Positions 1 through 9,225 are shown, counted from the first letter of the stretch. The stretch is DNA of 64,000 nucleotides from CAVQMB01 sp963713445 (GCA_963713445.1 CAVQMB010000023.1:1-64000), one strand, 5' to 3'. Numbers and translations are program-made. Notes: generated from the sequence alone by a model not told the origin.

Positions 1-975
1 TTAGCCCTCATCCTCAGCCCTAAAAGTTGCTTGCCAAGCGCAATCGCCGCTCCGGCAAGGCGCACACAGCATTATCGCCCGTGCCAGTCGCGGCAGCATC
101 GCGGCCAAGCGAAATCGGCGGTTGAATCGATAAGCCGCCTCGGCCAGATAGCGCCGCGCGTACTTGGCCTGTTTGAAGGCGTGGTAACGTCCGCTGATCG
201 CGCGCTTGAGGTTACCCAGTACGATATTGACCCAGCGCGCACCGCTCACCTCGGTCGCCGCGCGCCCGCCGCCGGTTTTGAGCACCGTATGGGCATGACC
301 CGCCTCGACGACGCGGCCAAAGCAGGCCAGTCCGTCGGAGTAGACCTCCGCCGGAGCCGCCAGACGCCGTTGTACCCAATCGTTGAGCGAGGCGTTGTCG
401 AACGCGCGAACCGGCTCGATCACCGCGAAGCGGGGGTGTTGCAGGTCAGCGTCGGTCTCCACCGCCACCACGAACGGTTGCTTGTTCTCCGAGCCCCGGC
501 CGCGCTTGCCGCCGTTGCGCTCGCCACCGAGGTAGGCGTCATCGATCTGTATAAAGCCTTCGAGACGACGTGTGCGTTCCCGTTCCTGCATCGCCTGCAT
601 CACCTTGTGCTTGATCCGCCAGGCGGCCTTGTAGTTAATCCCGAGGTGGCGCATCAACTCCAGCGCCGAGAGGTTGGTCTTGGTCGTGGTCAACAGATAC
701 AGCGCCAGATACCAGGTCGTCAACGGCAGCTTGGTGCCGGCCATCAAGGTGCCACTGATCAGCGTGCTCTGGTGTCGGCACGAGCGGCATTGGTAATACA
801 CCCGCCCGCCACGCCGAAACCGCGAGCGCGGCCGCTGGCCACACCTCGGGCAACGAAAGCCGTGCGGCCAGCGCGTCTTGTACAGGGCGCGGTAACATTT
901 GGCTTCGGTGCCATAGCGTTCAATGAAACCCGCCATCGACAGGCCGGGTTGAAACTGGACGGGGTTGATAGCCAT
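1..975 (-). CDS. IS1595-family transposase
   Basis: Cut-and-paste transposase of an insertion sequence whose distal end lies outside the window. The N-terminal third has a zinc ribbon (CPRCGQ followed by CRSC about 20 residues later), then the ISXO2-like DDE domain: IQIDDAYLGGE supplies the first Asp and VYSDGLACF the second, while ARWVNIVLGNLKR carries the Asn/Lys-type third motif used by this family. The start at MAINPVQF is preferred because the 17 residues upstream are arginine-rich and unlike the family. At 324 aa it is full length. The inverted repeats were not identified, so the element borders are unknown. Family assignment is from recognised motifs. Confidence 0.85.
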   Translation of the reverse strand: MAINPVQFQPGLSMAGFIERYGTEAKCYRALYKTRWPHGFRCPRCGQRPRSRFRRGGRVYYQCRSCRHQSTLISGTLMAGTKLPLTTWYLALYLLTTTKTNLSALELMRHLGINYKAAWRIKHKVMQAMQERERTRRLEGFIQIDDAYLGGERNGGKRGRGSENKQPFVVAVETDADLQHPRFAVIEPVRAFDNASLNDWVQRRLAAPAEVYSDGLACFGRVVEAGHAHTVLKTGGGRAATEVSGARWVNIVLGNLKRAISGRYHAFKQAKYARRYLAEAAYRFNRRFRLAAMLPRLARAIMLCAPCRSGDCAWQATFRAEDEG

Positions 976-1344
976 GCTCGCGATCCTCGGTGAACGTGGC
1001 CTCATTGTCCCATCGTGCTGTCTCAAAACATGAGACTGGCCGCTGAGCTTCGGGGCTAATCAGGATAAAAGATGGCCTTCGGCGGGGCACGTTGAAGTAC
1101 CGCTGAATCCGTGTTACTCCGACCTCAGACTTTCCCTGTAGGCCGAACGGCATGAATTTTAAGCCGCCGAGCCGGTTTGTTGCTTCTGTGACCGACGACA
1201 CCGGGGTCAATATGCCGGGGTTTGAAGGCAAACAGGGTGTTGTTTCAGGGGCTATATCCTGACATTTTCCACCTCATCGACAAGCCGCCCCCTTCGGATT
1301 CACCCGACTATTAATCATGGGGGGCTGGGGGTGGTGACCCATCG
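976..1344. other. Non-coding stretch downstream of IS start
   Basis: I see no credible gene here. It should contain the outer end of the IS1595-type element followed by DNA leading into an older transposase remnant. The short reading frames present lack recognisable motifs. Confidence 0.4.
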
Positions 1345-1605
1345 TCACGGCGACACTGCCTTCCACAATCGATCCTGCACAGCGGCAAACACCTCCACAT
1401 GCGCACCCACCCCGCGCCCGAAGTCCAGAATCCGGTGACGGGCATGGGTCACAAATTTCGCGGCCCGGTACATGATCTCCTGCAGCACGGTCTTCAACAC
1501 GATATTCAAAATTCCGCCGCTGCTGAAGCTTACCCAAAACTGCCCAACGACTTCGCTTTGGCGGTAGCGACGATTCGGCGCAGCCGGTAATGGCCAAGTC
1601 CGCAA
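1345..1605 (-). pseudogene. Transposase C-terminal remnant (IS1380-like)
   Basis: An 86-codon frame whose second half (LQEIMYRAAKFVTHARHR then LDFGRG and FAAVQDRLW) has the pattern of the C-terminal tail of IS1380-type DDE transposases, where a helix ending in RHAR is followed by a short strand and a final helix. No catalytic part is present, so this is only a fragment left by an old insertion. Its neighbour is the IS1595 transposase, which suggests a hot spot for insertion. The family is assigned by pattern memory and is tentative. Confidence 0.45.
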
Positions 1606-1691
1606 ACACCCGATGCTGCATTTATAGACCTGCCCCCTCTTTCACAATGTCGGCCTCAAGTGCTACGCACTCCTCTACCGACCCAATGACT

Positions 1692-2147
1692 TCAACCCGT
1701 TAGCTTGTCGGGCTGTATATCGGGAAAGACAACGCCTTGGTGGCCGACTCGAATTGCACGCCCTCCATGTGCCGCCGCGTATACCTCCGCCTCTGCGGCA
1801 GAAGGAAACCAGAGGTTTGGATACCCTGCTGTATGCCGAACGATATCGTAATGTGGAAGCAGCTCGGGCGACATGCCTCCAAGAACACGTCGATACTCCT
1901 CCCAACTTGAATAGCCCGCCTCAATCGCCAATGTGCGTAGCACATGCTTGCGTTGAACCAGGCTACGGTTCCGGCTGAGTTCAGGGAGGGATAATCCCCG
2001 GAGTACTTGAGCGGCAAGTAACCTGCGCAGAATGGGAAGCGATGTTGCAAGAGCTCCGGAAACAGCCGCCCGATGCAATTTCTTCGCTTCGCGCAAGATC
2101 AACTTAACGGCTTGACTGCGGTCCTGATGGGACTTTTCGATATGCAT
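1692..2147 (-). CDS. Hypothetical protein, 151 aa
   Basis: A 151-residue basic protein with a helical N-terminal half (SQAVKLILREAKKLHRAA and a Leu/Arg-rich repeat through residue 60), a central YSSWEEYRRVL segment and a C-terminal half rich in Gly and His (FPSAAEAEVYAAAHGGRA). No signal peptide or membrane segment. The amino-acid composition and the clean single frame support a real gene, and the arrangement recalls small proteins that travel with plasmids and toxin-antitoxin genes, but I do not recognise a family. It stands alone between IS remnants and a repeat-bearing intergenic region. Confidence 0.5.
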   Translation of the reverse strand: MHIEKSHQDRSQAVKLILREAKKLHRAAVSGALATSLPILRRLLAAQVLRGLSLPELSRNRSLVQRKHVLRTLAIEAGYSSWEEYRRVLGGMSPELLPHYDIVRHTAGYPNLWFPSAAEAEVYAAAHGGRAIRVGHQGVVFPDIQPDKLTG

Positions 2148-2394
2148 ACCAACTCCTGGATCCAGCCTACTCGCTATCGGCTAGGGAGGGGTATGCAAGC
2201 ACGGAGCTTGCCTGGAGGGTGCTTGCGCTTTCGCGAGATGGGCGCCCGTAGAGCCCGAACCAAGTCTACCCAGCGGTGGCCGTGCGGCAAAGCTTGCCTG
2301 TAGCGCCTTCGTGGTAGGGATCGCCTGTCGATCCTATGCAGTCATAGACGTGTATGCAGTTTCGGGATCAAAGCCGCATCTTGTTGTATCAACG

Positions 2395-2439
2395 CTAGAC
2401 CCGACCCCCTTTTTTCCTAGACCCGACCCCCTTTTTTTC
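2395..2439. repeat. Tandem CTAGACCCGACCCCC-T(n) repeat
   Basis: Two copies of CTAGACCCGACCCCC followed by a T run lie head to tail at 2395-2415 and 2417-2439. A third, slightly shorter copy occurs at 40963-40981 at a rearrangement junction in the hsdM gene. The flanking 2148-2394 stretch contains no credible gene. The motif looks like the end of a small mobile element, but which one is not established. Confidence 0.6.
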
Positions 2440-2492
2440 TGCCCTTAAGCGAGGCCGCCGCGAATAATCGCGACGGCCGGCGATGGCGGTTA

Positions 2493-3749
2493 CTATCCTT
2501 TCTTGACGGAATCCGGCACGATGACGTTGCCGTTAGCCGCCTTTTTCGGCCAGATGGTGACCTGTTTGCCCGCCTGCCATTGCAGCATCACGCCGCGGAC
2601 GCCATCGCTGCCGTAGACCAGGCCGTGAGTGTATTTGGAATTCCTGCCTTGGAACCGGACTGTTCCCCAGGTGCCCGTGTAGTGCGTTTTTTCAAGTGCC
2701 TGAACCAACTTGTCGCCATTGTTCGAATGTGCCGCTTCAATGGCATTCTTAAGGAGGTAGATTGCATCATAGGTGGAATAGGCGTCGAAGGCGGGTTCGC
2801 TGCCAAACTTCTTGCGGTAGGCATCTTGAAATGGCACCGACTTGTTGGTCACCGTGCCACCAGGCGCGCCCGCGCTCACGGTGATCACGCCCTCAGTGGC
2901 GCCGTTGGTGGCGCCCCAGAAAGTGCTGGCGCCGGCTTGTCCGCTCACGCCCGCCATTAGGATCGGTACGCGCTGGCTGTGCCACTGCACCGTCGGTTTG
3001 ACGCCCACGTGGGCGATTCCGGTGAGAATGAGATCCGGGTTGGCCGATTCGATCTTGCTGAATATAGGCGAGAAGTCATTGGTGTCCGGGGAAAACACCT
3101 CCTTAACCACCACCTTGAGTCCCGCATTCGGCAGGCACTGCTGATAAGCTGTGTCCAGCGGCTTGGTCCAGGCGGCGTTCTCGCTCATGATCGCCGTGGT
3201 TTTATAGTGCAGCTGACCGACCAAGGTGTCGTGAGCGAAGTCACACACCGACTTGCCCATTTGATAGGAATTGAGCCAGTCCTGGAAGATGTATTTGTAG
3301 CGGTTGTAGTTGTCGTGAGGCTTCTTGGTGATCTGGGTGCTGGCCGCACCCGTAATAATGAACGGTGTTTTCAGGCGCGATGCCCAGGGTTCCACCGCCA
3401 GTGCCACTTCGCTGATGAAGGAGCCGGTTACGGCCACCACATGGTCTTGCTGGACGGCACGCTGAAAAGCCCGAACAGCGTCCGAGGCGGAGGCGTGGTT
3501 GTCGTACTTGATTAGGTCAATCCGGCGACCGGCGACGCCGCCATTGGCATTGATTTGATCGGCGGCCAGCTCCGCTCCCTGGAAAATGGCCTTGCCGATG
3601 ATGGCCGCTGCCGGAGCGAGGACGCCAATCTTGATCGACTGGGCGGCTTGGGCCGGGCTTAGTATCAGCACGCTGGCGGTACTGGCTAGCAATAGGCCAA
3701 CCACGCGCCATGCCTGGCGGAACAATTGGATTGGGTTAGCGATATGCAT
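2493..3749 (-). CDS. LivK-type ABC transporter substrate-binding protein (orphan)
   Basis: Periplasmic binding protein of the branched-chain amino acid/amide type. The start at MHIANPIQ is supported by GGAGG nine bases upstream; an N-terminal hydrophobic signal ends near SPAQA-AQ, and the mature part opens with IKIGVLAPAAAIIGKAIFQG, the usual first strand of this fold. It has the expected length (418 aa) and typical late motifs (FDAYSTYDAIYLLKNAI; GTVRFQGRNS). No permease or ATPase gene adjoins it, so it probably works with a transporter encoded elsewhere, or is a relic of one. The ligand cannot be read from the sequence. Confidence 0.85.
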   Translation of the reverse strand: MHIANPIQLFRQAWRVVGLLLASTASVLILSPAQAAQSIKIGVLAPAAAIIGKAIFQGAELAADQINANGGVAGRRIDLIKYDNHASASDAVRAFQRAVQQDHVVAVTGSFISEVALAVEPWASRLKTPFIITGAASTQITKKPHDNYNRYKYIFQDWLNSYQMGKSVCDFAHDTLVGQLHYKTTAIMSENAAWTKPLDTAYQQCLPNAGLKVVVKEVFSPDTNDFSPIFSKIESANPDLILTGIAHVGVKPTVQWHSQRVPILMAGVSGQAGASTFWGATNGATEGVITVSAGAPGGTVTNKSVPFQDAYRKKFGSEPAFDAYSTYDAIYLLKNAIEAAHSNNGDKLVQALEKTHYTGTWGTVRFQGRNSKYTHGLVYGSDGVRGVMLQWQAGKQVTIWPKKAANGNVIVPDSVKKG

Positions 3750-3872
3750 GTGAGCTTTCCTCCACGTAACATCGCAGGGACGGGAACGCGGAGCCAGGTC
3801 TTGCAAAACGGTGTAATCCCAGCCTGACGACCGCTCCCCGGAACCGCCGCGCGCAGCCGCGCTCAAGCGAGT

Positions 3873-4040
3873 TCAGTCTGAACTATAGATTGCCGTTACC
3901 GGCACTTCCACCCACCGCTTGCACCGGCACAGCGCCAAGCCGTCGGCGGGCTTGGCGCAGCGCGAGCGAATCAGCTCGCCATAGAAGATGCGGTGGCCGC
4001 AGTCGCAGCGCATGGGTTCGGGTCGGGGGTCATTGCACAT
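3873..4040 (-). CDS. Small zinc-ribbon protein (Com-like?)
   Basis: Short frame ending just upstream of the binding-protein gene. It holds a CDCG pair and, about 25 residues later, an LCRCKRW pair, in the layout of a four-Cys zinc ribbon, followed by a short beta-like tail. The layout resembles the Com zinc-finger proteins of Mu-like phages, which regulate translation, but the spacing is not exact. The start used is MCNDPRPE; MRCDCG nine codons later is possible. A competing overlapping frame on the same strand has no motif. Real gene status is uncertain because of its size. Confidence 0.4.
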   Translation of the reverse strand: MCNDPRPEPMRCDCGHRIFYGELIRSRCAKPADGLALCRCKRWVEVPVTAIYSSD

Positions 4041-4322
4041 GCGCTTTGAGCTGCTGTCAGTTCCTCGGCCTGCGCTTCGGCTATTGCCGTAATGGCGGCT
4101 TCCGCTATAGAGATCCACTCAGCACAAATCGTCTTGCTTTGTGTCCAGTTCTCTGACACCGACGCCTGGCCGATCGCTTTATAACTAACCTGGGTCAATT
4201 TAATCGGGATTGAATTAGGCTACATTTCGTCAATAAGTAGCCAATACGTCGCTTTCGCGTTACATCAAGTGGTGTGCCGCATAAGCGTCACCCCGCGTGT
4301 CTATGTGGAGCATCGAGCCGCC

Positions 4323-4754
4323 ATGACCAACTACCACCACGTGCTGCTCACAACAGATTTTTCGGATGCCAGCCGCGATGCCGCCAGGAAGGGGCTACAG
4401 GAGGCCCGGCTGCACGGTGCCAGGGTGAGTCTGGTGCATGTGATCGAGCACTTCCCCGCTGACATGCCGACCCAATGGGTGGCACCGGAGGATGTCGACC
4501 CGGCCACCTATTACCGGGGCCGGGCGGCCAAAGCCCTGGCGCAACTGGCCGCCGACCTGGGCTGCCACGAGGCTGCCCAAGAGGTCATCGTCAGCGCCGG
4601 TTCGGCCGGTCACGCCATTGACGCGTATGCCCGGGAGAATGACGTCGACCTGATCGTCGCCGGCATCCAGGGTGGCTGGGTGGTCGGCATGCTGGGCTCC
4701 ACAGCGATGGCGATCGTGCGTCAGGCCCCTTGTGACGCGCTGCTGGTGCGATAG
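4323..4754 (+). CDS. Universal stress protein, UspA family
   Basis: Single-domain Usp of 143 aa. It begins with the usual strand (YHHVLLTTDFSDASRDA), has VSLVHVIEHF in the second strand, DVDLIVAGIQGG before the nucleotide-binding loop, and ends QAPCDALLVR. The nucleotide loop G-x2-G ... GST is shorter than the classical G-x2-G-x9-G(S/T), so ATP binding may be altered. The start at MTNYHH fits the family; the frame extends 18 codons further upstream without homology. It precedes the phosphoenolpyruvate synthase gene in the same direction with a 189-base gap, suggesting joint expression in energy or redox stress. Confidence 0.88.
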   Translation: MTNYHHVLLTTDFSDASRDAARKGLQEARLHGARVSLVHVIEHFPADMPTQWVAPEDVDPATYYRGRAAKALAQLAADLGCHEAAQEVIVSAGSAGHAIDAYARENDVDLIVAGIQGGWVVGMLGSTAMAIVRQAPCDALLVR

Positions 4755-4943
4755 CCCCTCACAAGAAACGCCGCGGCAACGCCGGACACCCGATCGGGAC
4801 CTGTGCGATCTGGGTGAGCCAGGGCGGGCTCATGCTGTTCAGCCATACTATTGACCGCGATCAAGGCGCGACGAGCCGGCAAGCCGTAGAGTACGGTGGA
4901 CGACCTCCCGCCCCCACTGATGGCGTACCACAAGGAGCCTACC

Positions 4944-7355
4944 ATGCCCGAGAACTTACGTTTTATCCGGTTCTTCGATCAGTTAGGAATCGACGATGTC
5001 CCATCGGTCGGCGGCAAGAACGCCTCCCTGGGGGAAATGTACCGCAAGCTCTCCGGCCAGGGTGTCAGGGTGCCCAACGGCTTCGCCATCACCGCCGACG
5101 CCTACCGCTACATGCTGGACCAGGCCGACGCCTGGGACGCGTTGCGCGCCACCCTGGACGGGCTTGATCCGGCGGATGTCGGCGACCTCGCCCGGCGCGG
5201 CAAGCAGGCCCGCGAAATCGTGTATGGCGCCGGACTGCCCGACGATCTGGCCGACGAGATCATCCAGGGCTACCGCAAACTCGAGCAGCAATACGGCGAC
5301 GACCTGAGCCTGGCCGTGCGCAGTTCGGCCACCGCCGAGGATCTGCCCACCGCCAGCTTCGCCGGCCAGCAGGAAACCTATCTCAACATCCGCGGCGACG
5401 AGAGCCTGCTCGATGCCTGCCGGCGCTGCTTCGCCAGCTTGTTCACCGACCGCGCCATCCACTACCGGGTCGACCAGAATTTCGATCACTTCGAAGTCGC
5501 TTTATCCATCGGCGTGATGAAGATGGTGCGCTCCGACCTCGCCGCCTCCGGGGTGATGTTCTCGCTCGATACCGAATCGGGATTCCGCGACGTGGTGTTC
5601 ATCACCGGTGCCTACGGTCTGGGCGAAAATGTGGTGCAAGGTGCCGTGGACCCGGACGAATTCTACGTCCACAAGCCGACGCTTGAAGCCGGCCATCGGG
5701 CGGTACTGCGGCGCCGGCTTGGCGACAAGGCGGTCAAGATGGTCTACGTGGAGGGCGAAACCCGGCGCACCACGCGCAATACGCCGACCCCCAAAGCCGA
5801 CCGCAACCGCTACTGCATCAGCGACGCCGACGTAATCGAGCTGGCTGACTATGCGGTCAATATCGAGCGCCACTACGGCCACCCGATGGACATGGAGTGG
5901 GCCAAGGACGGGCTCGACGGCCGGCTTTATCTGGTGCAGGCGCGGCCGGAAACGGTGGCCTCACAGCACAAGACCACCTCGCTGGCGACCTATTCCCTCG
6001 AAGGCAGCGGCGAGCCGCTGGCCGAGGGCCGTGCGGTCGGTGAGAAAATCGCTGCAGGCCGTGCCCGTGTGATCGCCAACCCGACCCGCCTGGCCGAATT
6101 CAAGCCCGGTGAGGTGCTGATCGCCGACATCACCACGCCGGACTGGGAGCCGGTCATGAAAACGGCCGCGGCGATCGTCACCAACCGCGGTGGACGCACC
6201 TGCCACGCGGCCATTATCGCCCGTGAGCTGGGCATCCCCGCGGTGGTCGGTACCGGCGATGCAACCGAGTCGGTCCCGGATGGTGAGACGGTGACCGTAT
6301 CCTGCGCCGAGGGCGACAGCGGGCGGATCTATCGCGGGAAAATACCGTTTCACGTCGAACGTACCGAGGTGGGGGACATCCCGCGCCCGGCCACGGCCAT
6401 CATGCTCAACCTCGGCAACCCGGACCTCGCCTTCAAGACGTCGTTCCTGCCCAACGACGGGGTTGGCCTGGCGCGCATGGAATTCATCATCAGCGAGTCC
6501 ATCAAGGCCCATCCGCTGGCGTTGCTGCAGCCCGACAAGGTCAGCGATCCCAAGGCGCGCGCCGCGATAGCACAGCTTATCCGCGGCTACCCCGACGGCG
6601 CGGATTTCTTCGTCCAGCGCCTGGCCGAGGGTATCGGCACCATTGCGGCCGCGTTCTGGCCCAAGCCGGTGGTGGTACGCATGTCGGACTTCAAGACCAA
6701 TGAATACGCCAGTCTCATCGGCGGCGCCGACTTCGAGCCGCACGAAGCCAACCCCATGCTCGGTTTCCGCGGGGCGTCGCGCTATGCGCATCCGGCTTAC
6801 GCCGACGGCTTCCGGCTGGAATGCCTGGCGATGAAACGGGTGCGCGAGACCATGGGCTTCACCAACGTCATCCTCATGCTGCCGTTCGTGCGGCGCATCA
6901 GCGAGGCCGACCAGGTGCTGGCGAAAATGGCTGAATTCGGGCTGGAGCGCGGCAACAATGGGCTCAAGATCTACGCCATGTGCGAGATTCCCAACAACAT
7001 CATCCTGATCGACCAGTTCGCCAAACGCTTCGACGGTTTCTCGATCGGCTCCAATGACCTGACCCAGCTCACGCTGGGAGTGGACCGCGACAGCGAAATC
7101 GTGGCCTTCGATTACGATGAGCGCGACGCCGGGGTCAAGGAAATGATCCGGCTCGCCGTCGAGGGCTGCCAGCGCAATCACATCCACTCCGGCCTGTGCG
7201 GTCAGGCCCCGTCCGACTATCCGGAGATGGCCGAATATCTGGTCGAGATCGGCATCGACGCGATCAGCCTCAATCCCGATACCGTGATCAAAACCACACG
7301 CCATGTGCTGGAGGTCGAACAACGGCTCGGACGCCAGCCACGCGCGAACGCCTGA
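4944..7355 (+). CDS. ppsA: Phosphoenolpyruvate synthase
   Basis: Converts pyruvate, ATP and water to phosphoenolpyruvate, AMP and phosphate, the entry to gluconeogenesis and, in autotrophs, to biosynthesis from C2-C3 units. The 803-aa length is normal. Domains in order: N-terminal ATP-grasp (residues 10-350, with VGGKNASLGEMY and VRSSATAEDLPTASFAGQQ), swivelling phosphohistidine domain (TNRGGRTCHAAIIARELG, the active-site His near residue 424), and C-terminal TIM barrel (FSIGSNDLTQLTLGVDRD, and SGLCGQAPSDYPE with the catalytic Cys). AAGGAG lies eight bases before the ATG. It follows the Usp gene. Identification is firm. Confidence 0.96.
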   Translation: MPENLRFIRFFDQLGIDDVPSVGGKNASLGEMYRKLSGQGVRVPNGFAITADAYRYMLDQADAWDALRATLDGLDPADVGDLARRGKQAREIVYGAGLPDDLADEIIQGYRKLEQQYGDDLSLAVRSSATAEDLPTASFAGQQETYLNIRGDESLLDACRRCFASLFTDRAIHYRVDQNFDHFEVALSIGVMKMVRSDLAASGVMFSLDTESGFRDVVFITGAYGLGENVVQGAVDPDEFYVHKPTLEAGHRAVLRRRLGDKAVKMVYVEGETRRTTRNTPTPKADRNRYCISDADVIELADYAVNIERHYGHPMDMEWAKDGLDGRLYLVQARPETVASQHKTTSLATYSLEGSGEPLAEGRAVGEKIAAGRARVIANPTRLAEFKPGEVLIADITTPDWEPVMKTAAAIVTNRGGRTCHAAIIARELGIPAVVGTGDATESVPDGETVTVSCAEGDSGRIYRGKIPFHVERTEVGDIPRPATAIMLNLGNPDLAFKTSFLPNDGVGLARMEFIISESIKAHPLALLQPDKVSDPKARAAIAQLIRGYPDGADFFVQRLAEGIGTIAAAFWPKPVVVRMSDFKTNEYASLIGGADFEPHEANPMLGFRGASRYAHPAYADGFRLECLAMKRVRETMGFTNVILMLPFVRRISEADQVLAKMAEFGLERGNNGLKIYAMCEIPNNIILIDQFAKRFDGFSIGSNDLTQLTLGVDRDSEIVAFDYDERDAGVKEMIRLAVEGCQRNHIHSGLCGQAPSDYPEMAEYLVEIGIDAISLNPDTVIKTTRHVLEVEQRLGRQPRANA

Positions 7356-7730
7356 ACGCGGCATCCGCTCTTTGCACATGGTGTGTAAGTCATTGCAAAA
7401 ACCACGATTAATCGGGCTTATCTTCAGACAGTAGGGAGGTAAGCCAGATTTGTGCCACGAACGAGGCACATGCTTTGACTCGCTGGCAAGGGTCAGCGGC
7501 TATTTTTTGTGCTCTGAGGCACATTAGTATCTAATTGTTCACGGTATTTAATTCCAGGCTATCTTAGTCGGAGCTTGATTCCCGAGCAAAAGCCGGAAAA
7601 TAATCACCCCGTTCGAGCCCGAAAATGACCACTCAAAGTGGCTCCATTAGCTCGAAAACGGGTGGCTCCATTGCGGTGAAAATTGACAGCAGAGATCTGG
7701 GCATCCTTCAGCCTTAGCTAGACGATGTTA
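7356..7730. other. Patchwork intergenic region
   Basis: No gene is visible. It contains short AT-rich tracts and, towards the right, a pair of short direct repeats that look like the end of an IS21-type element. The base composition changes from that of ppsA, marking the border between core and accessory DNA. Confidence 0.5.
7638..7672. mobile_element. IS21-like end (two internal repeats)
   Basis: GTGGCTCCATT occurs twice, at 7638-7648 and 7662-7672, spaced 24 bases apart. IS21-family ends characteristically carry several such GTGGCTC repeats of similar spacing as transposase binding sites. No istA or istB gene is present, so this would be a solo end or remnant. Confidence 0.4.
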
Positions 7731-7750
7731 GATTGCAAGACCTGGCCCCC
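7731..7750. repeat. GATTGCAAGACCTGGCCCCC motif
   Basis: A motif similar in layout to the AGACCCGACCCC repeats at 2395 and 40963 (AGACC plus a C-rich run). It directly abuts the truncated end of a short reading frame, consistent with being the edge of an inserted small element. Confidence 0.35.
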
Positions 7751-7751
7751 G

Positions 7752-7826
7752 TTAAACCCTTTCGTTGTCAGGCTCGTCTTCACCTTCCCAGCAACATTCG
7801 CATTTCGAACAAGTTTTAATTTCCAT
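7752..7826 (-). pseudogene. Truncated cassette gene, 24 codons
   Basis: A short frame starting ATG GAA ATT eight bases beyond an attC-like core site and reading through KTCSKCECCWEG and an acidic stretch before a stop at the edge of a foreign motif. The paired cysteines look like the start of a zinc-ribbon protein. Its position, right after a recombination core site and in the cassette direction, suggests the first part of a third gene cassette cut off by an insertion. No family can be named. Confidence 0.3.
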
Positions 7827-7833
7827 AACGGGA

Positions 7834-7933
7834 GCCCTAACGTCGGCGATGAGCCGCGCTTGAGGGCGACCGACTGGAGCGAAAGCGAAAGGAGGAAGCG
7901 GTCAAGCGTCGGACTCCATCGCCCATGTTATGC
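7834..7933 (-). repeat. attC-like recombination site (HNH cassette)
   Basis: Read on the minus strand it begins GCATAAC, continues ATGGGCGATGGAGTC, and ends GGCTCATCGCC GAC GTTAGGG. The two ends form an imperfect inverted repeat (GGCGATG with CATCGCC) capped by 7-base core sites of the GTTRRRY/RYYYAAC type, about 100 bases apart. This is the architecture of integron attC sites. It lies just past the stop codon of the HNH gene, in the position an attC occupies in a gene cassette. Confidence 0.6.
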
Positions 7934-7939
7934 GTATTT

Positions 7940-8254
7940 CTATTGTCCATTTTCGATTGCCTGTTTGACCACCGGGGCAACAGTGTCCGGACGTATTCCC
8001 CGCTCTTTGCAGTATTCTGACTGAAGCCATTCAGAAAGCCGCTTTTGCCCTTTACTCGCATTGCAGCCAAAGCAGCACAGCGCAATATTTTCACGATTGA
8101 CGATTTTCGCGTCGTTGATTATATGCTCCCAGCTTGCGGTAGATTTTCTAGAGATATTCGGTGATGTGAATTCGACTCCGCAATACACACACCTTGTATC
8201 TCTTTCCCTAACCTCCTTCTCTAGCCAGGTTGGAATGTTCCAGTTATTCGCCAT
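7940..8254 (-). CDS. HNH endonuclease
   Basis: A compact 104-aa nuclease. CVYCG and ALCCFGCNASKG form the two metal-binding Cys pairs, and SWEHIINDAKIVNRENIALCC carries the HNH core (His of EHI, Asn, then the final site). The C-terminal tail is helical. As a single-domain HNH protein it could act in phage defence or be a cassette-borne nuclease; the substrate is not predictable. It lies between two attC-like sites on the minus strand, with an Mrr-type gene in the preceding cassette, so the pair looks like a small horizontally acquired defence array. Confidence 0.85.
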   Translation of the reverse strand: MANNWNIPTWLEKEVRERDTRCVYCGVEFTSPNISRKSTASWEHIINDAKIVNRENIALCCFGCNASKGQKRLSEWLQSEYCKERGIRPDTVAPVVKQAIENGQ

Positions 8255-8274
8255 CGGACTGTCTGACTTTCTGC

Positions 8275-8306
8275 GGGTAACGCAGGCGCCTCCGCCCTTG
8301 TTATGC
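8275..8306 (-). repeat. Short attC-like junction between cassettes
   Basis: On the minus strand GCATAAC follows the mrr stop codon at once and GTTACCC stands 32 bases away, with a GGCG/CGCC-containing centre between them. It is shorter than the other two sites and its arms pair poorly, so it would be a reduced or degenerate attC. It separates the mrr and HNH genes. Confidence 0.4.
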
Positions 8307-8307
8307 G

Positions 8308-9225
8308 CTACTCTTCATAGAAGTAATCCGTATCAAGCTTCTTAACCTCGTACTGCCCTACGACCGAAACCCCAAGATTGTGTTCGGTCATCAACGCAGC
8401 AAGCTGATTACCATCTATCAGGATAATTCTTGAATCTATCGCCGAGGCATATTCGATAGCTTCCTTGGAAAAATTGGAAGTAGTAATAAAAACCCCTTTT
8501 CGTGCTCTTTGACCCTGAAGAGCGCCCGCAAACTTCTGGATTTCGGGCCTTCCTACAGTTGCGTCCCACTTCTTGGCCTGAATATAGATCACATCCAATC
8601 CGAGCCTGTCCTCATTAATAATTCCGTCTATTCCACCATCCCCGCTCTTCCCGAGAGCGCGTCCAGCGTCTTGCCGATTTCCTCCGTACCCCATTTTCAC
8701 GAGAAGATCGACAACCATTCTTTCGAAGAAAGTTGGAGAGGATTCTGTCACCGCGTCCAATAGTTCCTGCTCCAGATTCCTTCGTAGCGTACGATAAGCC
8801 GATGCCAACGAATCCTCAGGAGTGTCCGTAGACACAGTTGTTTCAATTGTCTGCGTTTCAGAATCGTTGCTTTTATCCCGTCTCCGCGCTCGGAATTCCA
8901 AGAACGCCGGATATCTCTCCAAAACGGAAACATTTACCTTATCCGGCTTTTCAGCCAGAAGAGACTGCCCCTGTTCGGTGATCGTAAAATATCCCCGTCT
9001 GGGAGAAGCCAATAGCCCAGCCTGCTTAAGATAAGACCGCGCCCACCCGACTCGATTCGTAAAAACTGCTTGACTCCCACTCGGCAGCAGTTCGTTACGC
9101 TCCTCATCAGTAAGAGAAAATTCATCTGCGAGTTTGTCCACGGCATCCCGAAACTTGTGTTCGGCGCCGTCGGCCGCCAACTCCAACACAGGGAGCATAA
9201 GAGTTTGGTAATCGGGTATAGCCAT
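8308..9225 (-). CDS. mrr: Mrr-type restriction endonuclease
   Basis: Type IV restriction enzyme acting on modified DNA. Residues 1-95 form the Mrr N-terminal winged-helix domain (PDYQTLMLPVLELAADGAEH ... GYFTITEQG). Residues 165-290 hold the PD-(D/E)XK nuclease domain: FFERMVVDLLVKMGYGG, then GDGGIDGII with the catalytic Asp, and IYIQAKKW giving the Q-x-K motif; ARKGVFITTSNFS and IILIDGNQLAALM complete the fold. The 305-aa length is normal and the frame intact. It lies between attC-like sites, upstream of the HNH gene on the same strand. Confidence 0.93.
   Translation of the reverse strand: MAIPDYQTLMLPVLELAADGAEHKFRDAVDKLADEFSLTDEERNELLPSGSQAVFTNRVGWARSYLKQAGLLASPRRGYFTITEQGQSLLAEKPDKVNVSVLERYPAFLEFRARRRDKSNDSETQTIETTVSTDTPEDSLASAYRTLRRNLEQELLDAVTESSPTFFERMVVDLLVKMGYGGNRQDAGRALGKSGDGGIDGIINEDRLGLDVIYIQAKKWDATVGRPEIQKFAGALQGQRARKGVFITTSNFSKEAIEYASAIDSRIILIDGNQLAALMTEHNLGVSVVGQYEVKKLDTDYFYEE

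Noticed and set aside
1274..1621. 115-codon frame overlapping the IS remnant
   Set aside because: Out of frame with the transposase-like sequence and Cys/Gly-rich.
5961..7469. 502-codon minus-strand frame opposite ppsA
   Set aside because: Antisense shadow of a highly conserved gene with strong GC bias; no motif of its own.
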